Under the pieces are notes generated by a model that did no database searches, had not been told where the DNA came from, and was given only the letters and a program-made list of their open reading frames with translations. A stretch of DNA of 64,000 nt, taken from contig OMXJ01000003.1 of assembly GCA_900315015.1 (NCBI GenBank), positions 144,265 to 208,264 of the forward strand, in the 5' to 3' direction. Below are positions 36,433-44,965 of the stretch, piece by piece. Source of the DNA: an uncultured Eubacteriales bacterium (lineage in GTDB: Bacteria; Bacillota; Clostridia; Lachnospirales; Lachnospiraceae). Position 1 is the first letter of the stretch; every line of letters begins with the position of its first letter. A program made the translations under genes and the position numbers.

Positions 36433-36948
36433 ATGGACGAAGAGGGAAATGAATTTATTAATGAAGCCATGGCTAATACCAGAAGGAATTTTGAGCAGAC
36501 CTGTTTAATTCTTAATAATATTGGCTATAAATATCAGATTTTACGAGAAGACGATGAAAAGGCAGAGTATGCAGTAAATTTCATCATACAGGGTGAAGAT
36601 CTGCCAATGGGATTTATAGTCGAATTTTCAGCGTTTCCAGAGAATATGCTTATATTCAGCCCGATTCCGGTTTCTATACCAGAGGAAAAGAAGGTTGAAG
36701 TTGCTCTTGCCATCATTACGGCAAATCACAGAAGAAAGTTCGGTGAATTTGATTTTGATATTGTTAAGGGCAATATTATGTTCAAGCTCTCGACCTGCTT
36801 GATTAATAATGCAGTGACAGAGAGCATGTTTACAGTCCTGCTTCACTTAGCGGTACAGGTAGTAGATGCTTTTAATGAGAAGTTCGTGATGCTTGTAAAG
36901 GATCTTATTACCATAGACGGCTTTGCCAGCTTCGCAGAAGAGCATTAA
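36433..36948 (+). CDS. YbjN-domain-like protein
   Basis: 171 residues, soluble. The layout resembles YbjN/type III chaperone-like folds: an N-terminal helix, then beta strands (YAVNFIIQGEDLPMGFIVEF and LIFSPIPVSIPEE), then helices (VALAIITANHRRKFGEFDFD and LLHLAVQVVDAFNEKF). The function of this family is unclear. GGGGGG lies just before the ATG at 36433. It is followed after 67 bp by a GTPase gene on the same strand and may share its transcript. Confidence 0.55.
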   Translation: MDEEGNEFINEAMANTRRNFEQTCLILNNIGYKYQILREDDEKAEYAVNFIIQGEDLPMGFIVEFSAFPENMLIFSPIPVSIPEEKKVEVALAIITANHRRKFGEFDFDIVKGNIMFKLSTCLINNAVTESMFTVLLHLAVQVVDAFNEKFVMLVKDLITIDGFASFAEEH

Positions 36949-37015
36949 AGCATTAATTTGTGGTAAATGGAAACATTACAAGGGATAATAGGCAGTTGTA
37001 GAAAGGGGAACTACC

Positions 37016-38173
37016 ATGGAAAAGGGAAATGTATTGATAATGGGTAATTCGGGTGTAGGTAAATCTACACTTATTAATTCTGTGCTTGGAAAGGAAGTTG
37101 CTAAGACAAGCTGGGGACCATCGAGTACAACTTCTCGAATAGACTCCTATGAAAATGACGAAATACCTTTCAGACTTATAGATACAATAGGCTTTGAGCC
37201 ATCCTTTATTAAGGAACAGAAGGCCATTAATGCAGTAAAGAAATGGACAAAAGACGGAGTTAAGGACGGAAAAGAAGAAAAGAAGATAAATGTAATCTGG
37301 TTCTGTATAGAAGGAACCACTGGTAAGCTTTTCCCTAAGACTCTGAAAAATCTTGCAAGTGCTACCTCGGTATGGAAATCAGTGCCGGTTATTATTGTAA
37401 TTACAAAATCTTATTCTGTTCCTGATAGGGAAAAGAATTTAGAAATGGTGAATAAGGTACTTGAGAAAAATACCAAGATTGCGGAAAGAGTACGTGCTGT
37501 TATACCAGTAGTTTCAATGGTATATAGATTAAATGATACGGCTTTTGCACCGGTAGATGGAATAACAGAGTTAATAGATGCTACAAATGAGGCTCTTCCA
37601 GAAGGGATAAAGGCTGCTGAAAAGGATGTCAGTGCCTATAAGCTGTCTAGAAAAAGAATATTTGCGCAGAGCGTAATAGGCGTTTCAACGGCTTCAGGGG
37701 CAGTGATAGGCGCAGTGCCTATTCCTATTGCAGATGCGTTTATTCTTACGCCTCTAGAAACTGTAGAAATAAATAGTATAGCATCGATTTATGGAATAAA
37801 GAAAACTGAAAAATCCAAGGTAGTGATGACTACCATTGTTGAAATAGGAACTGTAAGTGTGGCGGCAAAGGCCATAATAAGTGCACTAAAAGCCATACCT
37901 GGAGTAAATTTAGCTGCTAGTGTGTTAAATGCCATAATAGCAGGCTCAATCGTAGCAGCAATAGGTGAAGGAAGTGCAAATGTATTCGAAAAAATCTATA
38001 CAGGTGAGAAATCTGAAGATGATATCGAATGGATTACGAAGACCATAGAAGAAAAGATTTCCAAGGATCTTATAAATACTGTAAAATCCATTACTGATAA
38101 GGTATCTAGCGCTAGTTCACCAAAGGAAATAGCTGATGCTATTATTGAAGTGTTTTTTAAGGACAAAAAATAA
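37016..38173 (+). CDS. Dynamin/Era-like GTPase with DUF697-type C-terminus
   Basis: 385 residues. The G1 loop is GNSGVGKST (residues 8-16), G3 is DTIGFEP and G4 is VITKSY. The G4 lacks the usual NKxD/TKxD aspartate, so nucleotide specificity may be relaxed. From about residue 210 there are hydrophobic helices (SGAVIGAVPIPIADAFILTP and ALKAIPGVNLAASVLNAIIA), typical of the DUF697 part that associates with membranes. Such proteins may act in envelope or stress processes; the precise role is unknown. GAAAGGGG precedes the ATG. Confidence 0.8.
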   Translation: MEKGNVLIMGNSGVGKSTLINSVLGKEVAKTSWGPSSTTSRIDSYENDEIPFRLIDTIGFEPSFIKEQKAINAVKKWTKDGVKDGKEEKKINVIWFCIEGTTGKLFPKTLKNLASATSVWKSVPVIIVITKSYSVPDREKNLEMVNKVLEKNTKIAERVRAVIPVVSMVYRLNDTAFAPVDGITELIDATNEALPEGIKAAEKDVSAYKLSRKRIFAQSVIGVSTASGAVIGAVPIPIADAFILTPLETVEINSIASIYGIKKTEKSKVVMTTIVEIGTVSVAAKAIISALKAIPGVNLAASVLNAIIAGSIVAAIGEGSANVFEKIYTGEKSEDDIEWITKTIEEKISKDLINTVKSITDKVSSASSPKEIADAIIEVFFKDKK

Positions 38174-38190
38174 TATCAAATAATAATTGA

Positions 38191-38220
38191 GGACTGCTGT
38201 TTCAAAATAGCAGTCCTTTT
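38191..38220 (+). terminator. Rho-independent terminator after the GTPase gene
   Basis: GGACTGCT pairs with AGCAGTCC and is followed by TTTT. Confidence 0.85.
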
Positions 38221-38237
38221 ATGATGTTTTTATGAAT

Positions 38238-38266
38238 TTGACTTTTTCTACAATTTGTAATATAAT
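38238..38266 (+). promoter_or_regulatory. Promoter of the lipoprotein gene
   Basis: TTGACT, 17 bp, TATAAT. Confidence 0.75.
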
Positions 38267-38325
38267 CGTGAAGGTGAGAAAGGCAAAGCCTTTCATCATT
38301 TTATGGAAAGAAAAGGGAGATTCTA

Positions 38326-39054
38326 ATGAAGAAGAAGTTTTTATCATTACTTTTAGCTGGAGTAGTTGCTGTAAGTATGACAGGATGTAGTGAAGCTGCA
38401 AAGGAGCAGAAAGAGACAACGGCGGTTACTACAACAAGAACCACAGCTGTTGAATTTGCAGATGATGAGGCAAGTTCAGAAGGTGGTAACTATATCAGCC
38501 CTAAAGGTGAGGTAGTTCTTGGTGAATATAAAGGTGTGTCTGCTGTTAAAACTGATAATGGTCAGTCAACTTCTACAGATAAAGATTGGCAGGAGAGAGT
38601 TATGCTTAAGGTTATTTTAAATTCAACCTATACAGGACTTTCACATGCTGATATACAGGATTATGTTGATGAGACACTTGAATTTAATAAGAAGATATGT
38701 GATGATGGTGGATATGAATTCGGAGAATATCTTGCTCTTACCTATGATATGTCAGAAGATGAGTTTGAGGATGCAGTAAAGGCTACAGGCGAATATATGG
38801 TTAAGCTGAATCTTGCATTAAATAAGATAGCAGAAAAGGAAAATTTTTCTATTAATGCAGATGAACTTAAGGCCGGTGCTGAAACGTATGCAGGCCTTTA
38901 TGGCTATGAAGATGTAGATAGTTTTAAAAAGGTTGTTTCTGATGATGTTTTAACTCAGATGCTTCTTAATGATAAAGCATATAACTATGTAATAGAAAAT
39001 GCTGTAACTGAACAGGTACAGGTAGAAACTACAGTAGTAAATGGAGCTGAATAA
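38326..39054 (+). CDS. Lipoprotein with a trigger-factor-C/SurA-like domain
   Basis: 242 residues. The signal peptide ends in the lipobox MTGC (Cys about 22). A Thr-rich linker precedes a helical domain from about residue 85. Its order of motifs follows the C-terminal chaperone arms of trigger factor: LSHADIQDYVDETLEFNKKI, a YL-x-LTYDMSEDEFEDAVK stretch, MVKLNLALNKIAEKE, INADELKAGAE, and a final KAYNYVIENA. No PPIase domain is present. It is predicted to sit outside the membrane and may act as a secretion chaperone; this is inference. AAAGGGAG precedes the ATG. Confidence 0.65.
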   Translation: MKKKFLSLLLAGVVAVSMTGCSEAAKEQKETTAVTTTRTTAVEFADDEASSEGGNYISPKGEVVLGEYKGVSAVKTDNGQSTSTDKDWQERVMLKVILNSTYTGLSHADIQDYVDETLEFNKKICDDGGYEFGEYLALTYDMSEDEFEDAVKATGEYMVKLNLALNKIAEKENFSINADELKAGAETYAGLYGYEDVDSFKKVVSDDVLTQMLLNDKAYNYVIENAVTEQVQVETTVVNGAE

Positions 39055-39070
39055 ATAATAGTTTTTGATG

Positions 39071-39116
39071 GCTGACGTTTATGCGAAAATATGCATAAAA
39101 CGTCAGCTTTTTTTAT
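39071..39116 (+). terminator. Rho-independent terminator
   Basis: GCTGACGTTTTATGC-like stem paired with GCATAAAACGTCAGC, then TTTTTTTAT. Confidence 0.9.
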
Positions 39117-39207
39117 ACATAAAAATTTTTGCTAATACTTTCTGTATTTTCGTCAAATTTTCGCGGTATTTTCGCAAAATTTCGTGACTACCAATTTTGC
39201 ATGCTTA

Positions 39208-39263
39208 TTGACATTTTTATAACAATAACATATAATTTATGTAATATCGAAATCGTTTTCGAT
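39208..39263 (+). promoter_or_regulatory. Consensus promoter with a LacI-type operator at the start of transcription
   Basis: TTGACA (39208), 17 bp, TATAAT (39231). The near-palindrome ATCGAAATCGTTTTCGAT at 39246-39263 is centred on CG with one mismatched pair, the typical form of LacI-family operators. It covers the region just after the expected +1, so a repressor there would block this strong promoter. Confidence 0.6.
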
Positions 39264-39280
39264 TGAATGCGAGGAAAAAA

Positions 39281-41050
39281 ATGAAAAATATATCTAGATT
39301 TTTAAAGACTACTGCAGTGCTTTCTCTTGCAGCAGTAATGGCCTTTACCCCAGTCGGAGGTACTGCCATTGATGCATATGCAAAGACTTATACAGGTTCA
39401 AATGAAGATTCTCAGGATTATTCTTGGAACTGGTCAGATGTAATTAATTCTTACCTCCTTGAAACTAAAAATGGACTTGTCAGGGTTCAAGCAGGAGCTA
39501 TAAATGGAAAGCTTTTAGTTGAAAATTATAATGATAATTATAAGGTAGAATCTACAACGAGTGTTTCACTAGAGCTTCCACTTTTTGGTTCAGTAGCTAC
39601 AGACGGTGAAAATTATTATGTTTTAACTGGAAAAAAGAATACTGAATGTTCAGATAGCGCAGAGGTATATAGAATAACCAAGTATAATAGCGAATGGAAA
39701 AAGCTTGGAAGTGACAGCCTTTACGGAGCTAATACAACAGTTCCATTCGATGCAGGTTCTGCTAGAATGGTGGTTGACGGTGATGCTCTATATGTGCGTA
39801 CCTGTCACAAGATGTATTCAGGACATCAGGCAAATGTAACAATGAAATTTGATACAAATAGTATGAAGATTTCAAAATCTTATACTGAAGTTGCATTTTC
39901 ACCGACAGGTTATGTAAGTCATTCGTTTAATCAGTTCCTTGGTATAGATGGAGATAGCTTCATAGGAATAGATCATGGTGATGCATACGAAAGAGCAATC
40001 TGTTTAAATAAATGTAAAAGCGATTTTGATGCTGTAAATGATGGATATTTCTGGTTCGATAGCGATTATGGAACTTACGTAAGCCTTATGGACATTCCAG
40101 GTAATGTTGGTGATAATTACACAGGTGTTGAGATAGGCGGTTTTGGAATATCAAAGAGCACTTATATTGTAGCTGGAAATAAGGTAGATGATTTTAACGA
40201 TAAGAAATCTGTAAGTAATGTTTTTGTTACCTATGTAGATAAAGATTTACAGTCAAAACCTACGGTTGTAAAGCTTACAAATTATAAGAAGAGTGATACT
40301 AATGTAAGCACCCCTCAGATGGTACAGATATCTTCAGATAGATTTATTGTTTTATGGGAAAGTAGTGGTATAGTTAATTATGTACTGATAGATGGAAAGG
40401 GAAATAAGAAGACTAAGATCTATCAGATGAAGGGCAGTCTTTCAGATTGTCAACCGATAGTATATAACGGCTATGTGACCTGGTATACCTGGAAGGATTC
40501 ATTGGTTGTTTTTAATAGAATTGAAGCAGCTCATGTATCAAAGACTTCTAGCAAGGTAGCTCAGGGTGTTGAATCATTACAGGATTTTTCAAACATAACA
40601 GGGTTTGACGAAGGTACATATACTACTATAGGTTCATATTATAAAAACGGTAAGTTGGCAGCTCTTGAAACAAAAATTTATGATGATAGCTATAATATTA
40701 TTCAGAAGGTAAAATATAGCATTAGCGGTTCAAATCTTAAAGTAACAAAGGTTGAAACAAGCGGCGAATCTGTTACAATACCAAAGACTGTCACATATGG
40801 CAGCGAAAAATATAAGGTTACAGAGATAGAAGGAAGTGTATTTAAAGGAACATGTAGCAAGTTAAAGACGATTACTCTTCCTGGAACCATAACAAAGGTA
40901 TCAAGCACTGCATTTACAGGTTTAAGAAAAGCTATGAAGATTAATATTAAGTCGAACAAGACAAATTATTCTAGGATCAAGAAGCTTCTTGATAAAACTA
41001 ATTTGTCGGATAAGGCTACAATTAAAAACGTAAGTACGTCAAGTTTTTAA
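39281..41050 (+). CDS. Secreted protein with BspA-like leucine-rich repeat at the C-terminus
   Basis: 589 residues from the ATG at 39281, after GCGAGGA. A signal peptide ends near AYAKTYTG (about residue 35). The central part (40-470) is beta-rich and may be a propeller-like fold (repeated blocks such as LVRVQAGAINGKLLVENY). The end has one LRR_5/BspA-type unit (VTEIEGSVFKGTCSKLKTIT, then LPGTITKVSSTAF). There is no LPXTG anchor. It is probably an exported surface or secreted protein, controlled by a strong promoter with a repressor-type operator. Confidence 0.65.
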   Translation: MKNISRFLKTTAVLSLAAVMAFTPVGGTAIDAYAKTYTGSNEDSQDYSWNWSDVINSYLLETKNGLVRVQAGAINGKLLVENYNDNYKVESTTSVSLELPLFGSVATDGENYYVLTGKKNTECSDSAEVYRITKYNSEWKKLGSDSLYGANTTVPFDAGSARMVVDGDALYVRTCHKMYSGHQANVTMKFDTNSMKISKSYTEVAFSPTGYVSHSFNQFLGIDGDSFIGIDHGDAYERAICLNKCKSDFDAVNDGYFWFDSDYGTYVSLMDIPGNVGDNYTGVEIGGFGISKSTYIVAGNKVDDFNDKKSVSNVFVTYVDKDLQSKPTVVKLTNYKKSDTNVSTPQMVQISSDRFIVLWESSGIVNYVLIDGKGNKKTKIYQMKGSLSDCQPIVYNGYVTWYTWKDSLVVFNRIEAAHVSKTSSKVAQGVESLQDFSNITGFDEGTYTTIGSYYKNGKLAALETKIYDDSYNIIQKVKYSISGSNLKVTKVETSGESVTIPKTVTYGSEKYKVTEIEGSVFKGTCSKLKTITLPGTITKVSSTAFTGLRKAMKINIKSNKTNYSRIKKLLDKTNLSDKATIKNVSTSSF

Positions 41051-41135
41051 TTAGATAGAAGATTAAGTGTGATTATTATTTGATTAGATAGAAGATTAAG
41101 TGTGATTATTATTTAATTAGATAATAGAGTAAGTA
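41050..41135 (+). repeat. Tandem repeat, 33-bp period, about 2.6 copies
   Basis: Units at 41050, 41083 and 41116 begin ATTAGATAGAAGATTAAGTG. They start at the last base of the stop codon of the secreted LRR protein gene. Confidence 0.85.
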
Positions 41136-41164
41136 TGTTTGTTTTTGAATAGATATAAGAAGGT

Positions 41165-41599
41165 ATGAAAATGGATAAATATTTAATGGATAAACCGATG
41201 GCTGAAAAAGCTGTCATGTTTATCGGCGTTGTTGGTTCGTTGTTAGCTGTTATGGGAGGAGTTCATCCTTTTTGCCAGATTGACATCTCAGGAAATAAGG
41301 AGAATATATATTATATAATTAACCACGGTAAGATTAAGGCTGGAGCAATTGTTGCTATTCTAGCTTTGGTTTGTATAGTGTTTATACTTATGGAAAAGTA
41401 CAAGGTCGTTTTGATAACAGCTGCTGTAGCATTATTTAAAACAATGTATGACTTACATAATTTCAAAACTAATAACGATTACTTTATACATGTTGATTTA
41501 GGCTTTTTGGTTATTACTGTAGGCTTGTTCATGGTTATATGTTCGGCAGTACTTGCAATCGTAAAAAAAGTAGGAAGCGAAAAAATAAGTAAATATTAG
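41165..41599 (+). CDS. Small four-helix membrane protein (function unknown)
   Basis: 144 residues with four hydrophobic segments (about 15-35, 57-75, 80-96 and 110-135) and short charged ends. AGAAGG precedes the ATG. No family was recognised. The segment between the first two helices contains HPFCQIDISGNKENIYY and would face outside if the N-terminus is inside. No neighbour clarifies its role. Confidence 0.55.
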   Translation: MKMDKYLMDKPMAEKAVMFIGVVGSLLAVMGGVHPFCQIDISGNKENIYYIINHGKIKAGAIVAILALVCIVFILMEKYKVVLITAAVALFKTMYDLHNFKTNNDYFIHVDLGFLVITVGLFMVICSAVLAIVKKVGSEKISKY

Positions 41600-41671
41600 A
41601 AATAGTATATTCAAACGTAGCAAGTGAACTACCAAATCATAACGCTGAGAATCACCAGGGAATTATAAATT

Positions 41672-41724
41672 TAGCCGTACGGCACAGTATTAATGCATAA
41701 TTAATACTAGTGAGCCGTACGGCT
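41672..41724 (+). promoter_or_regulatory. Orphan pair of GCCGTACGGC palindromes with inner inverted repeat
   Basis: GCCGTACGGC starts at 41674 and at 41714, exactly 40 bp apart. Between them is a perfect inverted repeat, AGTATTAAT-GCATA-ATTAATACT. The same architecture precedes both hipB genes, but here no HipB gene is adjacent and the TTGACT box is absent. Confidence 0.75.
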
Positions 41725-41783
41725 TTATTGCGCCGTTGGTCTGTCGATTTCAACGCAGAATCAGGCGTTTTCTGTTTAGTAGA

Positions 41784-41813
41784 TTGACTTTATAGGGTAA
41801 ACTCTGGTATAAT
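41784..41813 (+). promoter_or_regulatory. Promoter upstream of the NUDIX fragment and wHTH gene
   Basis: TTGACT, 18 bp, TATAAT, followed by GGAGG before the ATG at 41837. Confidence 0.6.
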
Positions 41814-41836
41814 TATTGGTAGTTTTGGAGGTCATT

Positions 41837-41953
41837 ATGGAGCGATTACTGCTGTTAGATGCGAAAGATTACGATGAAGATATGGACGTATGGGCAAGAG
41901 TCGCTGTAAGGGGTATTGTTTTTATTGGAGACAAGCTTTATTACCAAATATAA
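41837..41953 (+). pseudogene. N-terminal fragment of a NUDIX hydrolase gene
   Basis: 38 codons (LLLLDAKDYDEDMDVWARVA, then VRGIVFIGDKLYY) match the usual opening of a NUDIX protein up to the second strand, then stop. The NUDIX box is missing. Promoter and ribosome binding site are intact, so a short peptide may still be made. Confidence 0.6.
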
Positions 41954-41969
41954 ACAGGAGGTCATACGA

Positions 41970-42152
41970 ATGGCAGAGAAAGAACAGATTTTAGAAGCAA
42001 TGAAAAAGGCTGGCGAGCCGCTGAACGCAGGCAAGATTGCTGAGCTGACAGGTCTTGACCGCAAGGTCGTTGACAAAACTATGGCGGCAATGAAGAAAGA
42101 CGGCTCTATCGTTTCACCCGTAAGGTGCAAGTGGGAGCCAGCTGAAAAGTAA
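41970..42152 (+). CDS. Small winged-helix DNA-binding protein
   Basis: 60 residues from an ATG preceded by CAGGAGG. The chain is one winged-helix unit: EKEQILEAMKKAGEPLNAGK, IAELTGLDRKVVDKTMAAM and KKDGSIVSP with a final VRCKWEPA strand. It resembles single-domain MarR/ArsR-like regulators found in Clostridia and methanogens. The composition is GC-richer than the flanks. It shares a promoter with the NUDIX fragment and is followed by a strong terminator. The target is unknown. Confidence 0.65.
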   Translation: MAEKEQILEAMKKAGEPLNAGKIAELTGLDRKVVDKTMAAMKKDGSIVSPVRCKWEPAEK

Positions 42153-42161
42153 ATATAAAAT

Positions 42162-42191
42162 AAGGCTGTCGATGGACATCGGCAGCCTTTA
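42162..42191 (+). terminator. Rho-independent terminator
   Basis: AAGGCTGTCGATG pairs with CATCGGCAGCCTT (one G-U) and is followed by a short T-run. Confidence 0.75.
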
Positions 42192-42320
42192 CTGCAAGGA
42201 GGAAAATTTGTAAGATTGGTTACTGCGATACCAACAAAGAAGTAGGATAAATATATAAAGATTTAGTTCTATTGAGCAGATTGAGATCTTTGAGTATTGT
42301 AAGAAAAGGTGAACACATTT

Positions 42321-42389
42321 ATGTATGAAGAATTGCAAGTAGTAAAAGCGACAAAAAATTTATCAGACAAAGTTAAGAGTTGCATATGA
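42321..42389 (+). pseudogene. Possible DUF4926-like fragment
   Basis: 22 codons (MYEELQVVKATKNLSDKVK) resemble the first strand and loop of DUF4926 proteins and then stop. The following 42390-42580 contains further broken frames. Low certainty. Confidence 0.3.
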
Positions 42390-42582
42390 AGCCAACCTGT
42401 CTGAGCCGAAGAATAAAAACGCAGATATTGAAAGATGCATATTTAATGAAAAATGGAGATGTTACCGCTGTTGTTTGGGAGTTTTTTAGTTATGATTGAC
42501 TTATTGAAAATGATGATGTATAGTTACAGATAAGGGCAGGCACTCGGAATGCTCGTGTAAATTGGAATTTAGAGGTATAGAG

Positions 42583-43083
42583 ATGAAAAAAGCATTGCTT
42601 GTAATTGATATGCAGGAAGTGACTGTGGGTGCTGCTCACGCTGACTTCTTCAAGTATGATAATGAACTGCTTAATAGAGTGAACTCTGTGATAGGCAGTA
42701 CAGATGCAACCGTAGTTGTATATATCAGAAATCTTATGAAAAATAACTTCATCAATAAGTTTGCTCCCGTCAAGGTATTTGACAATACGCCTGAAGCAGA
42801 ACTGGCAAAAGGTCTGTTGCTTGTTTCTCCTTATACATTTTCTAAATTTACCGGTGATGCGTTTTCGGTTTCGGATCTTTGTGAATTTCTAAAAAATAAT
42901 AGTATTGATACTGTGGAACTGATTGGTGTTGACGGCGGAGGATGTGTTTCCCTTACCGCACTCGGAGCCTGTGAAAACGGATATAAGGTCATTCTTAACA
43001 CTTCTGCAATAGGCACTATGTTTGATTCAAAAAAAGAAAAATACTTTGACAAGCTGAAAAAATTAGGAGCGATATTTATATAG
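42583..43083 (+). CDS. Isochorismatase-family cysteine hydrolase
   Basis: 166 residues from the ATG at 42583 (AGAGGTATAGAG upstream); an ATG at 42562 is less likely. The catalytic Asp is in LLVIDMQ near the N-terminus, the Lys is probably in FTFSKFTGDAF-like sequence, and the nucleophile Cys121 lies in VDGGGCVSL. Relatives hydrolyse nicotinamide, carbamoyl or isochorismate-type substrates. The exact one cannot be named. The gene is flanked by fragments and toxin genes, so it may have arrived with the accessory region. Confidence 0.8.
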   Translation: MKKALLVIDMQEVTVGAAHADFFKYDNELLNRVNSVIGSTDATVVVYIRNLMKNNFINKFAPVKVFDNTPEAELAKGLLLVSPYTFSKFTGDAFSVSDLCEFLKNNSIDTVELIGVDGGGCVSLTALGACENGYKVILNTSAIGTMFDSKKEKYFDKLKKLGAIFI

Positions 43084-43166
43084 TGCTAAATTATCGTTTA
43101 TATGAGTTGGGGTAAAATAATCGTTATAGATGTGAGTACTTATATTTTTAGAAAGGAGTTGTTACT

Positions 43167-43361
43167 ATGACTGTATTAAATGAGTTAGATTCGACCTGCG
43201 GAATATCAGATGATGAATTAACGCAAAGATTTAAGGAAGCAATCAGAATAGACAAAGAGGTAAGAAAGATCAAAGGGTTGCCGGTAGCAAAATATGATGA
43301 TGAGACTAAAAGGGCATATCTCGAATATCCCGATGGGAGAAGAGAATATGTCGGAGAATAA
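43167..43361 (+). CDS. Putative antitoxin paired with a zeta-like toxin
   Basis: 64 residues, charged: TQRFKEAIRIDKEVRKIKGL, then YDDETKRAYLEYPDGRREYV. AAAGGAG precedes the ATG. Its end overlaps the start of the zeta-like gene by 14 bp, the common translational coupling of toxin-antitoxin pairs. Small ORFs of this style accompany zeta-like kinases in Firmicutes. Confidence 0.65.
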   Translation: MTVLNELDSTCGISDDELTQRFKEAIRIDKEVRKIKGLPVAKYDDETKRAYLEYPDGRREYVGE

Positions 43362-43932
43362 TGCTGTAAAGTTGCCGGAAGTGATTGTGTTTGCAGGACC
43401 TAACGGAAGTGGAAAAACCACGATTACCGGAATGGCGAAAACGGTCGGTGTATATATAAATGCCGATGACATAAAAAGAACTACTTTATGCACTGATATT
43501 GAAGCGGCCCTAAAGGCTGAAGAATTACGTGAAAAAATGATTTTAGAGAAAAAGGATTTCACTTTTGAAACAGTCCTGTCGACTGATAGAAATTTACGGT
43601 TGCTCAAAAAAGCAAAAGAACAAGGGTATTTTGTACGATGCATTTATGTTCTTACTGCAAATGTGGATATTAATGTTGCAAGGGTAAGTGCTAGACAGGC
43701 TATTGGTGGACATGGGGTTCCCGAGGATAAGATACGCTCACGTTATACCAAGGCTCTTGCGTTGATACCACAACTCGTTGAAGTATGCGATATCTTGCAC
43801 GTGTATGATAACACAAAAGAGCCGTTCAGAATTTTTAAGAAGAGAAAGGATATTTATTTTCATTGGGAGAATAAGTACTGGGACTTTGAAAAGATTTCAG
43901 ATCTAACCGGTATAAAAGAATACGAAAATTGA
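43348..43932 (+). CDS. Zeta-toxin-like kinase (P-loop)
   Basis: 194 residues from the ATG at 43348 (GGGAGAAGAG upstream). Walker A is FAGPNGSGKTTIT. The substrate-site region NADDIKRTT and the FTFETVLST stretch resemble zeta toxins, which phosphorylate UDP-GlcNAc and stop wall synthesis (family knowledge). RQAIGGHGVPEDKIRSRY provides the lid arginines. The overlapping upstream gene is the likely antitoxin. It might instead be a housekeeping nucleoside kinase-like protein, but the layout favours a toxin. Confidence 0.7.
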   Translation: MSENNAVKLPEVIVFAGPNGSGKTTITGMAKTVGVYINADDIKRTTLCTDIEAALKAEELREKMILEKKDFTFETVLSTDRNLRLLKKAKEQGYFVRCIYVLTANVDINVARVSARQAIGGHGVPEDKIRSRYTKALALIPQLVEVCDILHVYDNTKEPFRIFKKRKDIYFHWENKYWDFEKISDLTGIKEYEN

Positions 43933-43948
43933 GATTAAATTCTCTTAG

Positions 43949-44092
43949 GCGGCAAGAGATATTAGGCGGAACGACAATCCGGCACTCTTTGTTACATTAA
44001 GGGCTCCGCACGAACGGATAAAGATTGGCAGAATCGAGCATCGACTCCGTGAAATGGGCAAGCGACTGAATAAACCAAGCTTTGTAAATTAA
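43949..44092 (+). pseudogene. Tyrosine-recombinase (integrase) fragment
   Basis: Open frame with RRNDNPALFVTLRAPHERIK followed by IGRIEHRLREMGKRLN. It matches the part of tyrosine recombinases just before the second catalytic box (LF-x-T...R, then an amphipathic helix), followed by a stop. It is GC-richer than the background and marks a lost element. 44093-44308 has no supported gene. Confidence 0.5.
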
Positions 44093-44308
44093 TTCTATCT
44101 GCTGAAGTAAATTCTGATTAGTCAGCAATGAGGTGAACACGCTATGCCCGAAAATTACGACGATATAAAACACTACGGACGGTGTGCGGATAGCGGTGGC
44201 AGATATGGCAAAATTGGATTTTATGGAGAAATAACGGAGGTATCTGCCATTGCTTTTTCTTTCCAGATATGCTAAAATGAATACCACACTTACCAGTGAG
44301 GTAGCATT

Positions 44309-44965
44309 ATGAAACATATTACAATTATTGAGGACGATATAGGTTTGAATAACGGCATTGCCCTTGCGCTGAAACAGGAAGATATTACATTCTTTCAGCT
44401 TTACAGGCTTGGTGATTTCCAGCCATCTGAACCGACCGACCTCATTATTCTTGACATCAATCTTCCGGACGGCAACGGCTTTGATTTTCTGCGAAAGCTA
44501 CGTCAGAATTCGGATGTACCTGTTATCATTCTTACGGCAAATGATCTCGAAACTGATGAGGTCATGGGGCTGGAACTTGGTGCAGATGACTACATCACAA
44601 AGCCGTTCAGCCTGATGGTGCTTCGTGCAAGGATCGACAAGGTGCTAAAAAAAATCAACAGCTCTGCAAATAACGTCTATACCGATGATACCTACTCTTT
44701 TGATTTTAATAAAATGGAGTTCTACGTGGATAGTTCATCTGTTGAACTCAGCAAAACCGAACAGAAGTTGTTAAGGCTTTTAATACAGAACAAAGGGCAG
44801 ACACTTACAAGAGATCTTCTCGTTGATCGGATATGGACGGATGGAGCAGACTATGTAGACGAAAATGCACTGTCCGTAACAGTGGGCAGACTACGCAAAA
44901 AACTGAACGCCGCCAACTATATTCAGACCGTTTACGGCATCGGATATGCGTGGAGGGTTAAATGA
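44309..44965 (+). CDS. OmpR-family response regulator
   Basis: 218 residues. The receiver has IEDD near the N-terminus, the phosphorylation Asp in LIILDINLPDG and the switch Lys in DDYITKPFS. The C-terminal winged helix contains RDLLVDRIWTDGADYVDENA and a final GIGYAW. It overlaps the histidine kinase gene by 4 bp (ATGA type). With the downstream ABC genes it resembles BceRS-AB systems that respond to peptide antibiotics and drive their own transporter. GC is clearly higher than in the native regions. Confidence 0.9.
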   Translation: MKHITIIEDDIGLNNGIALALKQEDITFFQLYRLGDFQPSEPTDLIILDINLPDGNGFDFLRKLRQNSDVPVIILTANDLETDEVMGLELGADDYITKPFSLMVLRARIDKVLKKINSSANNVYTDDTYSFDFNKMEFYVDSSSVELSKTEQKLLRLLIQNKGQTLTRDLLVDRIWTDGADYVDENALSVTVGRLRKKLNAANYIQTVYGIGYAWRVK

